64,000 nt of DNA, from NCBI GenBank assembly GCA_965209095.1, contig OZ242381.1, positions 5,084,001 to 5,148,000 on the forward strand, given 5' to 3'. Numbering within the stretch: position 1 is the stretch's first letter; each line of letters starts with the position of its first letter. The position numbers were made by a program, and so were the translations under genes. Below, piece after piece: positions 45,919 to 55,169 of the stretch. This stretch comes from MSPOR6 sp965209095 (GTDB taxonomy: Bacteria > Poribacteria > WGA-4E > WGA-3G). Below the pieces are notes generated by a model. The model made no database searches and was not told the origin of the DNA. It worked only from the letters and a program-made list of their open reading frames with translations.

Positions 45919-47157
45919 TTATTGATTCCAAAAGTCTGGTTTCGGATACGGACCATCTTCACACGGATCGAAATCTTCACTGGAATCTGCGTTAAAGTCC
46001 ACCTGTATACTATCCCAATAATTTACAGGAACAACTTCAAAAGCAACATTGCCTGTATCTACAAATCTTTCTGTTGCTTCATAATAACAAACGCGGAGTG
46101 GTCTATTAGCTGGAATAGGATCATCTCCATGGTAATGCATATCGTCAGCCTTTAACGTTACGTGCATGAAATACCCTATTGGTATCTGATTATCAAAAAT
46201 ATAAAAGCCGGAGTTATTCGTCTTTACCTTATCGGTCTTCTTTGCAAAGATATTAGATATCTTTAAAACTTGATACTCAACAATTGTTGTATTAGAACGA
46301 GTGTCGGATACCCACTCTCCTTCTGGTTCTGAACCCGATTCTCCTTCTTCTTCAACCCAACACCAGAAAATAAGATTCTCTCTGTTGTCCAGTGCATCGC
46401 CATCAGTAGCGCACTTGCAATTCCCAAAAAGCGTTGTTGTTAACAATGCTCTCCATACTTGTTTGGCACCGATAATAATTATTCCTTTACCAATCCATGT
46501 CACGAGTCCTGATACTCTTACTTCCACATTCATTGCATCCCCTGCTGACCAACCAAGGCTCCCCGTAACATTAATTGAAGTACTAGTTACGCGCGATACA
46601 CTGCGTTTTACGGCAGAAACACCATTCACCAAAACCTCTATTTCATTAATAACATAGTTGCTGCTTGAAGATGTAGCTTCAACATTAAATGAATAAGAAT
46701 CACCTATTTTGATGTCATCGGTTATTGTATTCGTGAACGTAATGACTTCTTCAGGTGGAGTCCAAACCGTCAGGGTATATGAATCCCAATCTACAGTCTG
46801 ATCATCTGCATCAGACACTGGATAGGCGTAAGAGGTAATCTCGTATTCTTCACCAGATGTGCTGCCTTGGGAAAACGTGTGACTAAACTGGGAACTTTCT
46901 GATGTTCCATCCCCGTAGTCTGTGTAGACCAATGTGCCCAAGCCCGTTTCGCCAGGGCCTCTAACATACCAATAAACAGTACCGAAAGGTTCATTGAATT
47001 CCGCACGAGAATATTGTGTTGAACCTGTAAAAATGTAATTGTCATAAGATGACTCGGGGCCAACAGAATCAACATTGATTGCTGCATCAGCAGTTCCTGA
47101 AAACACTAAGACTGCTGAGATAACGATTGTGAGTAATGTGCCAAATCTTGCAAACAT
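45919..47157 (-). CDS. Secreted beta-rich protein of unknown function
   Basis: A 412-residue protein from the ATG at 47157, which has GGAG 8 nt upstream; the longer frame to 47256 is rejected. A signal peptide (LLTIVISAVLVFSGTADA) is followed by strand-rich, Thr/Ser-rich sequence. Residues about 35-130 look PKD- or Ig-like (YWYVRGPGE, TDYGDGTS), and two Cys-containing clusters (NCKCAT, FWCW) lie near 220-250. No enzyme motif is seen. It lies 98 bp downstream of a sigma factor gene on the same strand, so it could be under that factor's control. Confidence 0.65.
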   Translation of the reverse strand: MFARFGTLLTIVISAVLVFSGTADAAINVDSVGPESSYDNYIFTGSTQYSRAEFNEPFGTVYWYVRGPGETGLGTLVYTDYGDGTSESSQFSHTFSQGSTSGEEYEITSYAYPVSDADDQTVDWDSYTLTVWTPPEEVITFTNTITDDIKIGDSYSFNVEATSSSSNYVINEIEVLVNGVSAVKRSVSRVTSTSINVTGSLGWSAGDAMNVEVRVSGLVTWIGKGIIIIGAKQVWRALLTTTLFGNCKCATDGDALDNRENLIFWCWVEEEGESGSEPEGEWVSDTRSNTTIVEYQVLKISNIFAKKTDKVKTNNSGFYIFDNQIPIGYFMHVTLKADDMHYHGDDPIPANRPLRVCYYEATERFVDTGNVAFEVVPVNYWDSIQVDFNADSSEDFDPCEDGPYPKPDFWNQ

Positions 47158-47255
47158 GATAAATCTCCTTATTATTAGTAATAGTTTCTCGCCAAGCGTG
47201 GCGATGTGAACATTTACTGTTCTTTCTGTAAAGGTTTTCCCATTCTTTAACATCA

Positions 47256-47924
47256 CTATTCTGGATGGGTATTAAGGTTGTCAAAACCTATTTCCAGTGC
47301 AAGAAGGTAAGCCTTTTTCAACTTCTTCAAGGCAGTTTTCGTAATTTGACTAACCCTGCCTCCAGAGATGCAAAGTGCTTTGGCAATTTCAACACCGCTA
47401 CGACCTTCAAAATACTTCATTTCAAGGATACGACGTTCCCGTTCAGAGAGTTTGGTTAGAATCTCTGGTAAATGTTCACAGAACTTTTCCAACTCAAGCT
47501 GCTTGATAAATTCTTCTACGAATGTTTCACGTGCACACGCCTCTGCATTCAAACATGCAACCAGCGGATTGGGACTAAAGTTTTCATCATCCGTGTGTTC
47601 TTCTTCATGCGGATATAGTAGCAACTTTTCTGCTTTCCGCTGTTCTTTCCATCTTTCTTGCCAAAGACGTGTACACACGACTTTCTTCATATACGTCATC
47701 AAGCTTGCACCACTCGAATGGTTCGGGTCATACATCGGCAGAGTTTTCAAAACCGTCAACATACCGATTTGAAAGAAGTCTTCTGTCAGCGTTCCCAACT
47801 GAGCGTTGAACGTTGTGGCACATTCCGCACAACGACGGACTGCTTTCTCAGCAGAGAGTGGATCATCAGCAACAATTGGAAACGGACAATCCGCATTGTA
47901 ACGTGGACCGCGTAGGTATTTCAT
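47256..47924 (-). CDS. RNA polymerase sigma-70-family factor
   Basis: A 222-residue sigma factor. Region 2 is visible around 50-100 (TEDFFQIGMLTVLKTLPMYD, then SLMTYMKKVVCTRLWQERWK). Region 4 lies at about 155-205 (LSERERRILEMKYFEGRSGV, EIAKALCISGGRVSQITK, ALKKLKK), with a clear helix-turn-helix. The size fits a small alternative factor, larger than ECF members by a linker, with no obvious region 1. The N-terminus contains three Cys (CPF, RRCAEC) that could respond to redox or metal. No anti-sigma gene is adjacent. A 14-bp palindrome lies 60 bp upstream. Confidence 0.85.
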   Translation of the reverse strand: MKYLRGPRYNADCPFPIVADDPLSAEKAVRRCAECATTFNAQLGTLTEDFFQIGMLTVLKTLPMYDPNHSSGASLMTYMKKVVCTRLWQERWKEQRKAEKLLLYPHEEEHTDDENFSPNPLVACLNAEACARETFVEEFIKQLELEKFCEHLPEILTKLSERERRILEMKYFEGRSGVEIAKALCISGGRVSQITKTALKKLKKAYLLALEIGFDNLNTHPE

Positions 47925-47983
47925 TGCCTTATTCCTTCCCGATGTTAAATAACAAGAAAATTAATCTTTCCAACTATAAAAAC

Positions 47984-47997
47984 AAGGTGATCACCTT
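47984..47997. promoter_or_regulatory. Perfect palindrome AAGGTGATCACCTT upstream of the sigma factor
   Basis: A 14-bp perfect palindrome 60-73 bp upstream of the sigma-factor ATG, in the position of an operator. It has no loop and no following T-run. Nothing here shows which regulator would bind it. Confidence 0.45.
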
Positions 47998-48205
47998 TTA
48001 TATTAAGTACATACGTCTGAAACAAAATTCTTTAGCTTTTTTTAGCAAAAAAATGCAAAAAGCATAGAATTTTATGGAAAACTAATGTTTGCATAAGGGA
48101 ATAATGAAAATGTGTGGATAGTAATGCTCTTTATTCCTCCATAAGTAAATAGAAAACGCCTAACTTTTGTCAGAATAAATCGGTGTGAGGCACGGCATTT
48201 TGCAA

Positions 48206-48278
48206 TGGGGCGTACTGGATTTGAACCAGTGACTTCTACCGTGTGAAGGTAGTGCTCGTACCCCTGAGCTAACGCCCC
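48206..48278 (-). tRNA. tRNA-Val (anticodon CAC)
   Basis: A 73-nt cloverleaf on the minus strand: acceptor stem GGGGCGT/ACGCCCC, D stem GCTC/GAGC, anticodon stem CTACC/GGTAG with loop TTCACAC (anticodon CAC, reading GUG) and T stem ACTGG/CCAGT with TTCAAAT. CCA is not encoded. It is 58 bp downstream of tyrS on the same strand. Confidence 0.97.
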
Positions 48279-48335
48279 GTAAAGGTTTGTATTATGTTCA
48301 CATATATTGGATTTAACATATAAACATATCGTTCC

Positions 48336-49571
48336 TTACTCAAGAACAACGCGGTGATAGCGTTTTTTGCCTGCTCGTAGAAGGAGTGCATCTTCATCTA
48401 ACATATTGGCATTGACGATAACATCTATAGCTTTATATTGTTTCTCATTGATATATGCCCCGCCTTGCTGAATTAGGCGACGCGCCTCACTTTTTGATGT
48501 GGCTAATCCGACTTGATGGAATAGATCTATGATGGGAATACCTGTGTTGAGATTGTCTGCGGGGATAGCAGTGGTCGGCATAGCATCAAGGTCAAGTCCA
48601 CCTCCGCCGAAGGCAGTGCGTGATGTTTCCTGTGCATTATCTGCTTCGGTCTTTCCGTGTGCAAGTTTAGTGGCTTGGTATGCAAGGATTGCCTTTGCTT
48701 CTCGTATAGCATCATGTTCCAATCTCCCGAGTTGCCGCACCTTATCCATCGGCAGAAAGGTAAAATATGCTAAGAACCGTTCAACATCACGGTCATCTAT
48801 ATTTATCCAGTATTGATAAAATTGATAAGGAGATGTTTTATCTGCATCAAGCCACACAGCACCATCTGCGGTTTTTCCCATTTTCGCGCCACCTGCTGTA
48901 GTGAGCAGTGGGAAGGTAAGACCATGCACCCGTTCACCTTCAATCCTACGCACGAGATCAACGCCAGCGAGGATATTCCCCCATTGGTCATCACCACCAA
49001 GTTGTAGAACACAATCGTATTTTTGGAATAAGCACAAATAGTCGTAGGCTTGTAGTAGTTGGTAATTGAATTCAAGGAAGGAGAGTCCCAATTCACGTTC
49101 GAGGCGTTGTCGGTATCCCTCAGCACGGATCATCTCATTGACACGAAAATATTTGCCAATATCGCGTAGAAATTCGATATAGTTTAGAGACAACAACCAT
49201 TCTGCGTTATTTAAGAATAATCCCGCGTTGTTGTCTAAATCCAAATAACGTTGTAATTGTTTGAGGATACGAGTTCCGTTATTTTCTACTTGTTCTGCTG
49301 AGATCATTGGACGCATCTCTGTTTTATCCGTTGGGTCGCCGATCATTGTTGTGCCACCACCGATAATTGCAATCGGTTTATGTCCCGCGCGTTGCAGATG
49401 AGCCATCGCCATAATTGGCACAAGACTGCCTGCATGTAAACTGTCTGCTGTGGGGTCAAAACCAACATAATATGTGATTTGATTGCCAGAAAGTAGATGC
49501 GAAACGTCTTCAGCATTCGTACACTGTTGCACGAAACCACGTTCTTGTAGGGATTCAAAGGTATTTGACAT
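48336..49571 (-). CDS. tyrS: Tyrosyl-tRNA synthetase
   Basis: A 411-residue class I synthetase. The HIGH-like motif is HAGS (46-49, within DPTADSLHAGSL), the Tyr-binding segment includes YDYLCLFQKYDCVLQLGGDDQWGN (quoted in part: QLGGDDQWGN), the KMSKS-like motif is KMGKT near 230 and an S4 RNA-binding domain closes the protein (residues about 345-405, SEARRLIQQGGAYIN). The upstream 200 bp shows no T-box, so induction by uncharged tRNA is not supported. Confidence 0.96.
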   Translation of the reverse strand: MSNTFESLQERGFVQQCTNAEDVSHLLSGNQITYYVGFDPTADSLHAGSLVPIMAMAHLQRAGHKPIAIIGGGTTMIGDPTDKTEMRPMISAEQVENNGTRILKQLQRYLDLDNNAGLFLNNAEWLLSLNYIEFLRDIGKYFRVNEMIRAEGYRQRLERELGLSFLEFNYQLLQAYDYLCLFQKYDCVLQLGGDDQWGNILAGVDLVRRIEGERVHGLTFPLLTTAGGAKMGKTADGAVWLDADKTSPYQFYQYWINIDDRDVERFLAYFTFLPMDKVRQLGRLEHDAIREAKAILAYQATKLAHGKTEADNAQETSRTAFGGGGLDLDAMPTTAIPADNLNTGIPIIDLFHQVGLATSKSEARRLIQQGGAYINEKQYKAIDVIVNANMLDEDALLLRAGKKRYHRVVLE

Positions 49572-49668
49572 TGAATTAGTTCCTTAAATGAGTTATGATA
49601 CCGATGTTAATGATACCATAGAGGTATTGGATTGTCAAATCAGATGTAATGACTCCACAATATTATAG

Positions 49669-49697
49669 TTGACAGATGTAAAATGACTGTGTATACT
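49669..49697 (+). promoter_or_regulatory. Sigma-70 promoter for the basic-tailed protein gene
   Basis: TTGACA at 49669-49674, a 17-nt spacer and TATACT at 49692-49697: a consensus -35 and a -10 with one mismatch. The start codon of the next gene is at 49777, giving an untranslated leader of about 70 nt. Confidence 0.75.
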
Positions 49698-49776
49698 TAA
49701 TAACATTCTACAATTTCTGGTATACCATCTGAGATGTTTTAAAATACCATATCCTATAAAGTTTAAAATAGATACC

Positions 49777-50898
49777 ATGGCAAAGAAAAAAAGTAGGTCG
49801 GCGAATGTTGCACGTAAACGTGAAAAACGGAACCGCGACCGAAAATCCAGAAGTAAACAGTTAGCAGCTGAAAAACAAAGAAAACAATCCTACGGGAAAA
49901 TGGATGAGGAACGTTTACATACTTGTCTAATTAAAAGTCGTGATTTGATAAATGAACCAGAGTTTGAAGAGGTGCATTTTGATATAGACTTGATGTATGA
50001 AGAGTTGTTTACGTTACTCAGAGACCATAACGAAACTGAAACATCTGTACCCCAGATAAATGTTCCACCTAAAATTATAGGAGTTGAAACCGAAATACCA
50101 AATTTCGTTAATGATGAGATACCGGGCTTTAATGATCTCTGCGAAAAGTTTCGCACACATGTCATACGGCGTTTAGTAACTCCAAAATTCATGCGTACCT
50201 TGCAATCTGCACTATCAGCCTGCGAGAAACGTTTTAAACAAATTGGAGATCGAGACCGAGCAGAGGTGGCTCATGTATCCCATACACTTTTTGAGGTAGT
50301 ACCGCAACATATTTTGATTGAACATCCGTTGATAATAGATATAGGTTTGAAAACGATGCAGTATTTGGTTGATGAACCTCCATCTATGAAAGAGAATGAA
50401 TCCCGTGTAAGAGACATCGTATCGAGTATGCTGGAAACTGAATCGGAAGAATACCAAGAAGAGGAGTATTCAAACATAATTTCTGATGCCATTGTGCAGG
50501 AACCCCCATTTTCAGAGGTTTCAGAACCTCCTAAACCAGATGACACTATTTTGACCGCAGAAAGCAACCTACCTACACCTGAGTCAGATTCACTACCATC
50601 TCCGGATACATTCCCTGCGAAAGCCCTATACAAGAACTTTGATGGCATGGCAATTAAGAATGTATTGAAAGAATGGCAAAATGACTCTCTTGAGAATGAA
50701 TCCGAAACACAACTTGACTTGTTTAATGAGGATAAGGAACTGTATATATCGATCACAGAAAATAGAATACAACTTCACGCACAATCTGTAGCAAAATTAG
50801 ATGTAGCGATGGAACAACTTGAAGAGTATTGTCAATCGGGCATAATGTATCTTGCTAAAACTATTGAAGAAGGAGGTAATGTAGATGCCACGGAGTAA
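49777..50898 (+). CDS. Unrecognised protein with a strongly basic N-terminal arm
   Basis: A 373-residue protein I do not recognise. Residues 1-40 are nearly all Lys/Arg/Ser/Gln (starting MAKKKSRSANVARKREKRNR), which could bind nucleic acid. Residues 45-215 look helical and include CEKRFKQIGDRDRAEVAH. Residues 215-280 are acidic and proline-rich (EPPKPDD, TPESDSLPSPD), a likely flexible linker, and a helical C-terminus follows. No signal peptide or TM. It has a near-consensus promoter of its own, and its last 14 bp overlap a 37-codon basic gene. Nucleic-acid or ribosome association is only a guess from charge. Confidence 0.7.
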   Translation: MAKKKSRSANVARKREKRNRDRKSRSKQLAAEKQRKQSYGKMDEERLHTCLIKSRDLINEPEFEEVHFDIDLMYEELFTLLRDHNETETSVPQINVPPKIIGVETEIPNFVNDEIPGFNDLCEKFRTHVIRRLVTPKFMRTLQSALSACEKRFKQIGDRDRAEVAHVSHTLFEVVPQHILIEHPLIIDIGLKTMQYLVDEPPSMKENESRVRDIVSSMLETESEEYQEEEYSNIISDAIVQEPPFSEVSEPPKPDDTILTAESNLPTPESDSLPSPDTFPAKALYKNFDGMAIKNVLKEWQNDSLENESETQLDLFNEDKELYISITENRIQLHAQSVAKLDVAMEQLEEYCQSGIMYLAKTIEEGGNVDATE

Positions 50899-50998
50899 AA
50901 GCGGACAAGTGAGACGCCGCACACAAATACGCCAACGTCAACTACGGCGTTTGAAAAAGAAAAAAGCAGCTTTGAAAGAGTTATTGCAGAAGCAATAA
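50885..50998 (+). CDS. 37-residue highly basic peptide
   Basis: A small gene beginning MPRSKSGQVRRRTQIRQRQL and ending KKKAALKELLQKQ, with about 16 Lys/Arg in 37 residues. Support for being real: GGAGG lies 7 nt before the ATG, it overlaps the upstream gene by 14 bp in another frame, and a terminator hairpin starts 6 bp after its stop. The tail could form an amphipathic helix. It echoes the basic start of the upstream protein and may work with it. The family is not recognised. Confidence 0.6.
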   Translation: MPRSKSGQVRRRTQIRQRQLRRLKKKKAALKELLQKQ

Positions 50999-51003
50999 CT
51001 CTT

Positions 51004-51036
51004 CTGATGGGACAGGCATGTAACCTGTCCCATCAG
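51004..51036 (+). terminator. Rho-independent terminator-like hairpin
   Basis: A perfect 13-bp stem, CTGATGGGACAGG / CCTGTCCCATCAG, with a 7-nt loop, just after the 37-codon gene. The tail GTCTTGTT is T-rich but not a pure run, so it is a plausible rather than ideal terminator. Confidence 0.75.
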
Positions 51037-51097
51037 GTCTTGTTAAAAAAAACAGATTGAAAATTATTCAAAAATTATCGAGAATTGTATATTTTTC

Positions 51098-51126
51098 TTG
51101 ACATTCCTAAATATAGTGAGTATAAT
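51098..51126 (+). promoter_or_regulatory. Perfect-consensus sigma-70 promoter upstream of the porin
   Basis: TTGACA (51098-51103), exactly 17 nt, TATAAT (51121-51126). Transcription would begin near 51133 and cross a 180-nt leader with the Fur-box-like site before the porin ATG at 51313. A second TTGACA at 51223 has only a weak -10. Confidence 0.8.
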
Positions 51127-51198
51127 TATCAACAATCGTGTAAGAATAGACACAACTTGTACGAACATTTGATATTAGTTGTTCCTAACACAATTTAG

Positions 51199-51217
51199 GA
51201 TAATGAGACACGTTATC
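51199..51217. promoter_or_regulatory. Fur-box-like operator upstream of the porin
   Basis: GATAATGAGACACGTTATC matches the 19-bp Fur consensus GATAATGATAATCATTATC at 15 positions, including both GATAA/TTATC ends. The site differs by one base from that at 58010. It lies just upstream of a possible second -35 (51223) and 70 bp downstream of the strong promoter. Confidence 0.65.
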
Positions 51218-51312
51218 AGTTCTTGACATATTTCCAAAACCTATCGGTATTAGGTTTAACAAAAAACATTATACGATATTGAGACTCAATATCTCTATAT
51301 AATTTCAACTTT

Positions 51313-52527
51313 ATGAATAAACTATATCTACTATTCCAAGCTGTTTTGGGAATGTTTCTTATATTTAGTTTCTGTGCTGTTGCTGGTGCGAACACATTTT
51401 CTGTATCGGGTTATGGCATAATAAACTATGCGCATTATGACTGGGAACTTGACCCGAATAAACGTGCATCCATAGACATAGAACGTCTTGTGGTGGCACC
51501 GAAATACCGAATTAACGATACTATCCGCCTTGAAGCAGAATTGGAGTTTGAACACGGCGGAACCGGTAGCACCATGGAATTTGACAAATTTGAAGAATTT
51601 GGCGAATTCGAGATGGAAATAGAAAAGGGTGGTGAGGTTATTGTTGAAAAACTTGCTGCGGTCTTTTCTATTCATCCTTTACTCAACTTTCGTGTGGGGC
51701 ATATCATCGTGCCAGTCGGTCTCTTAGCAAAACGGCATAGACCACAACATTACTTTACAACAACTCGTCCCGAAGCGGAAGCGCATATCATTCCGACTAT
51801 CTGGCATGAAACTGGCGTTGAACTTTTTGGGAAACTGGGACCATTGAAATATCAGACTCAAATTATTAACGGACTGGATTCAACAGGATTTAGTTCACGA
51901 CATTGGATAGTTCCTGGACATCAACTTAGATTTGAAACGGTCAATGCGGAAGCACCCGCGTTTGTCGGACGACTTGATTATGAATTTGATGAGGATTTTA
52001 CTGTTGGTATCTCAGGTTATTTTGGAGATACCGCAGCGAATCGTCCTAAACCTGATGTGGATTTTGATGCTTATGTCGGTATTGTCAGTTTTCACGGATT
52101 TTACGAGATGAATAACATAAAAGTGCGAGGAGTACTCCTTGGTGGAGCCCTTCAAAATGCTGACAGATTGTCAAAAGTCAACCGTACACTTTCCAATAAT
52201 CTTAATGTGAAGCGGACTCCGATAGGTAGTACTGCTGTTGGTTGTTATGTTGAGGTGGGTTACGATGTTCTGTCGCTTATCAAACCGGATGCATCCTCAC
52301 CTGCATTGGATGTTTTTGCTCGTTTTGATTATTACGATACGATGGCAAGTGTTGAAGGGATTATCTTTGATAATCCACGGTAGGAAAGAACTACGTGGAC
52401 TTTCGGTTTAAACTATCAGGTTCACCCTAAATTGGTTTTCAAAAGCCACTATTCACTACGGAGCTTAGCTACCAAAGATTTAAATGAAGAAAATACTTTT
52501 GCAGTTGGCTTCGGTTTTCAATATTAA
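51313..52527 (+). pseudogene. Outer-membrane porin gene interrupted by an in-frame amber codon
   Basis: Codons 1-356 (to 52380) encode a signal peptide (FLIFSFCAVAGA) and porin-like amphipathic strands (SVSGYGIINYAHYDW, FRVGHIIVPVGLL, VGRLDYEFDEDFTVGISGYF). A TAG stands at 52381-52383. In the same frame, 47 more codons follow: ERTTWTFGLNYQVHPKLVF, then ENTFAVGFGFQY ending at 52527. That is a perfect porin C-terminus with a final aromatic residue, which is needed for barrel insertion. The amber codon has probably replaced one sense codon (for example TGG). Read-through or suppression is possible; otherwise the protein lacks its last strands. The gene heads the iron-uptake locus behind a strong promoter and Fur-like site. 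Confidence 0.85.
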
Positions 52528-52582
52528 TATATATTTTCGCGTTAGGAAACCGCGTAAATAAAACTAAAAGATGGAGATTTTT

Positions 52583-53674
52583 ATGAAGTTCTATAAAGTT
52601 TGGACATTGTTTTGCTGTTTGCTACTCGCACCTGCTTTTATTATAGGATGTGGGAGCGGTGATGACGTAGATAAAGATGGTGACACTCAAGGTGAAGCTT
52701 TTGAAGCTAGTTCAATATTAAATAATTTTGTGAACAAGGTCGTGTTGGCAACCTATAGCGATTTAGATGACAAAGCATGCGAATTGTTGATAGCTGTAGA
52801 GGTGTTGCAAGCTGAAACCACACAGGCAAATCTTGAAAAAGCACAAGAAGCGTGGAAAGCAACGCGAACACCTTGGGAACAGAGTGAAGCATTCCTGTTC
52901 GGTCCCGTTGATACGCAAGGACTTGACCCTGCTCTTGATAGTTGGCCGGTTGATCACGTCAACTTACAATCTGTTTTAGATATCAATGACGACCTAACGG
53001 TAGATTTTGTCAGCGGATTAGAAGATACACAAAAAGGATTCCATACCATTGAGTTTCTGCTATTTCGCGATGGAGATCAACGGAAGGCTTTAGATATAAC
53101 TGAACGAGAATTGGAATACCTGGTTTCTACAACTGAGAATCTTAGGGAAAGCACCTCTCAACTGAGACAGGCTTGGTCACCTGCGGGGGAAAATTTCAGC
53201 AATACTGTTGCTTCAGCGGGAGAGGGAAACGCTGTTTATCGCTCTCAAAGTTCCGCAGTCCAAGAAATGGTCAACGGTATGATTACAATTGCCGATGAGG
53301 TCGCTAATGGAAAGATAGCAGATCCTTACAACGAAGAAAATACAACGCTGGTTGAATCTCAATTCAGTTTTAATTCCATATCGGATTTTCAAGACAATAT
53401 CAGAGGAATTCAGAACGTCTATATGGGAAAATTCATCAATGATGGACAAGGACTGAATGAATTTGTCAATGGTAAAGATGCGGATTTAGATTCTCGTTTC
53501 CAGTCAGAGATACAGAATGCTATTGACACCATTGGCGCGATTCCAGACCCATTCCGAGATTCAATTACTTCTAACCGCCCCGCTGTTCAGGCAGCAATCG
53601 ATGCTGTAAGTAAGGTTCAGTTAACGCTTGAACAAGATATACTCCCGCTCATTCAAGATAGTGAGTTTAATTAG
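52583..53674 (+). CDS. Imelysin family iron-regulated lipoprotein
   Basis: About 363 residues from ATG 52583, with GGAG 6 nt upstream; ATG 52571 is in frame. The lipobox is FIIGC. The imelysin (peptidase M75) motif GxHxxE appears as GFHTIEFLLF around residue 155, and the first block is W...RTPWEQSEAFLFGPVDTQGL, followed by WPVD. Imelysins are periplasmic or surface proteins of iron and haem uptake; peptidase activity is not established for most. It follows the porin by 55 bp. Confidence 0.88.
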   Translation: MKFYKVWTLFCCLLLAPAFIIGCGSGDDVDKDGDTQGEAFEASSILNNFVNKVVLATYSDLDDKACELLIAVEVLQAETTQANLEKAQEAWKATRTPWEQSEAFLFGPVDTQGLDPALDSWPVDHVNLQSVLDINDDLTVDFVSGLEDTQKGFHTIEFLLFRDGDQRKALDITERELEYLVSTTENLRESTSQLRQAWSPAGENFSNTVASAGEGNAVYRSQSSAVQEMVNGMITIADEVANGKIADPYNEENTTLVESQFSFNSISDFQDNIRGIQNVYMGKFINDGQGLNEFVNGKDADLDSRFQSEIQNAIDTIGAIPDPFRDSITSNRPAVQAAIDAVSKVQLTLEQDILPLIQDSEFN

Positions 53675-53696
53675 AATGCCTGACTATTTCGTCTAT

Positions 53697-53721
53697 GGGG
53701 AACAGTCATAGACTGTTCCCC
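53697..53721. other. Hairpin between the imelysin and di-haem genes
   Basis: A perfect 11-bp inverted repeat (GGGGAACAGTC / GACTGTTCCCC) with a 3-nt loop, 22 bp after the imelysin stop and 18 bp before the next ATG. It has no T-run. It may dampen or process the operon mRNA here. Confidence 0.55.
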
Positions 53722-53738
53722 CAACAAACTATAATGAT

Positions 53739-55142
53739 ATGAAGAATCATCTCGCTGTTATAATCTTGATTTTGTCGGTATTTTTTGTAGTTGGGTGTAA
53801 TTCCGATTCACCGACGAATATATCCGATTTTGGAACACCGTTAGATTCCACTGGTGCTCTATCAGGTGGAGATACAACAATTTTTGACGCATCAAGCCAT
53901 GCGTTCTCAATTCCGGCACCAAATCTTTCTGATGCAGCCCTTCAGAAACACTTGGATGGTGATGTTGAATTTGAGGCGGTTTTCGTCACTGCTCCTGCGG
54001 AGGTGAACCCTGGTTTAGGACCTATCTACAACAACATATCATGTGTCAATTGTCATAGCCGTGATGGACGCGGTCGTCCACCAGGTGTTGATGGCAGACT
54101 GGTATCAATGCTATTCAGACTAAGCCTCCCGAATACTGAAAATGAGGAATCAGGAAAACCACCTATTCCGGTGCCAGGCTTCGGAACACAGTTGAATAAC
54201 CGGGCTATTTACGGCACACCTGCAGAAGGTTCAGTCAAAATTGAGTACACTGAACAAGCATTAACAACCGAAGATGGCACGCGCGTCCACCTGCGTTATC
54301 CAAGTTATACTATAACAGATACCTACAAACCGTTACCTGAAGATGTTGAAGTGTCTCCTCGTGTTGCTCCTGTTGTCTTTGGACTTGGGCTGCTTGAGGC
54401 AATTCCCGAAGAGACTATTTTAGCCTTTGCGGATGAATCAGATATTGACGGAGATGGTATTTCAGGTAAACCCAACTATGTATGGGATGTGGTCCAAAAA
54501 CGATACACGCTTGGACGATTCGGTTGGAAAGCGAACCAACCCAATCTTCTTCAACAGGTTGCATCTGCATATCACGATGATATGGGTTTAACGACTTCTC
54601 TCTTTTTACTTGAAAATTCGTTTGGTCAATCACAACTTAAGGAAAACAACACAACGCCTGAGATAAGCGATGAAATTTTAGATGTGGTAACGTTTTACGT
54701 GCAAACATTGGCGGTTCCAGCGCGAAGAAACGTGGATAACCCAGAGGTTATGCAAGGTGAGCAACTATTTGCACAAGCACAATGTGCAAGCTGTCATATT
54801 CCGACCTTAAGAACTGGTATACTTCGGGGTGTCCCATCAGTTAGTAATCAGACGATTCATCCGTATACGGATCTGTTATTACACGACATGGGACCTGACT
54901 TAGCAGATAATCGCCCTGATTTTCATGCCGATGGGAGAGAATGGCGTACACCACCGTTGTGGGGGATAGGTTTAGTGCGGACAGTGAACGGTCATACGAA
55001 CTTTCTTCATGATGGAAGGGCGCGCAACCTTATGGAAGCTATCCTTTGGCACGGCGGGGAAGCAGAAAAATCACGAGAAATCATTTTGCAGATGTCAAAA
55101 ACTGAACGAGATGCCCTGATCGCGTTTTTAGAATCATTGTAG
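53739..55142 (+). CDS. Di-haem c-type cytochrome oxidoreductase (DUF1111 family), lipoprotein
   Basis: A 467-residue lipoprotein (lipobox VVGC near 20). Two CxxCH haem sites are visible: CVNCH near residue 103 (NISCVNCHSRDGRG) and CASCH near 348 (AQCASCHIPTLRTG). The layout fits DUF1111 di-haem proteins (thiol oxidoreductase-like), commonly found next to imelysin genes, where they are thought to take part in periplasmic redox steps of iron uptake. The C-terminal WRTPPLWGIGLV and FLHDGRARNLMEAILWHGG blocks are typical. It lies 64 bp after imelysin and 27 bp before a small lipoprotein. Confidence 0.9.
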   Translation: MKNHLAVIILILSVFFVVGCNSDSPTNISDFGTPLDSTGALSGGDTTIFDASSHAFSIPAPNLSDAALQKHLDGDVEFEAVFVTAPAEVNPGLGPIYNNISCVNCHSRDGRGRPPGVDGRLVSMLFRLSLPNTENEESGKPPIPVPGFGTQLNNRAIYGTPAEGSVKIEYTEQALTTEDGTRVHLRYPSYTITDTYKPLPEDVEVSPRVAPVVFGLGLLEAIPEETILAFADESDIDGDGISGKPNYVWDVVQKRYTLGRFGWKANQPNLLQQVASAYHDDMGLTTSLFLLENSFGQSQLKENNTTPEISDEILDVVTFYVQTLAVPARRNVDNPEVMQGEQLFAQAQCASCHIPTLRTGILRGVPSVSNQTIHPYTDLLLHDMGPDLADNRPDFHADGREWRTPPLWGIGLVRTVNGHTNFLHDGRARNLMEAILWHGGEAEKSREIILQMSKTERDALIAFLESL

Positions 55143-55169
55143 CAGACTGATATAAAAAGGATTGAATTT

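Noticed and set aside
49572..49776. T-box riboswitch for tyrS
   Set aside because: The upstream stretch on the minus strand lacks a T-box sequence and an antiterminator.
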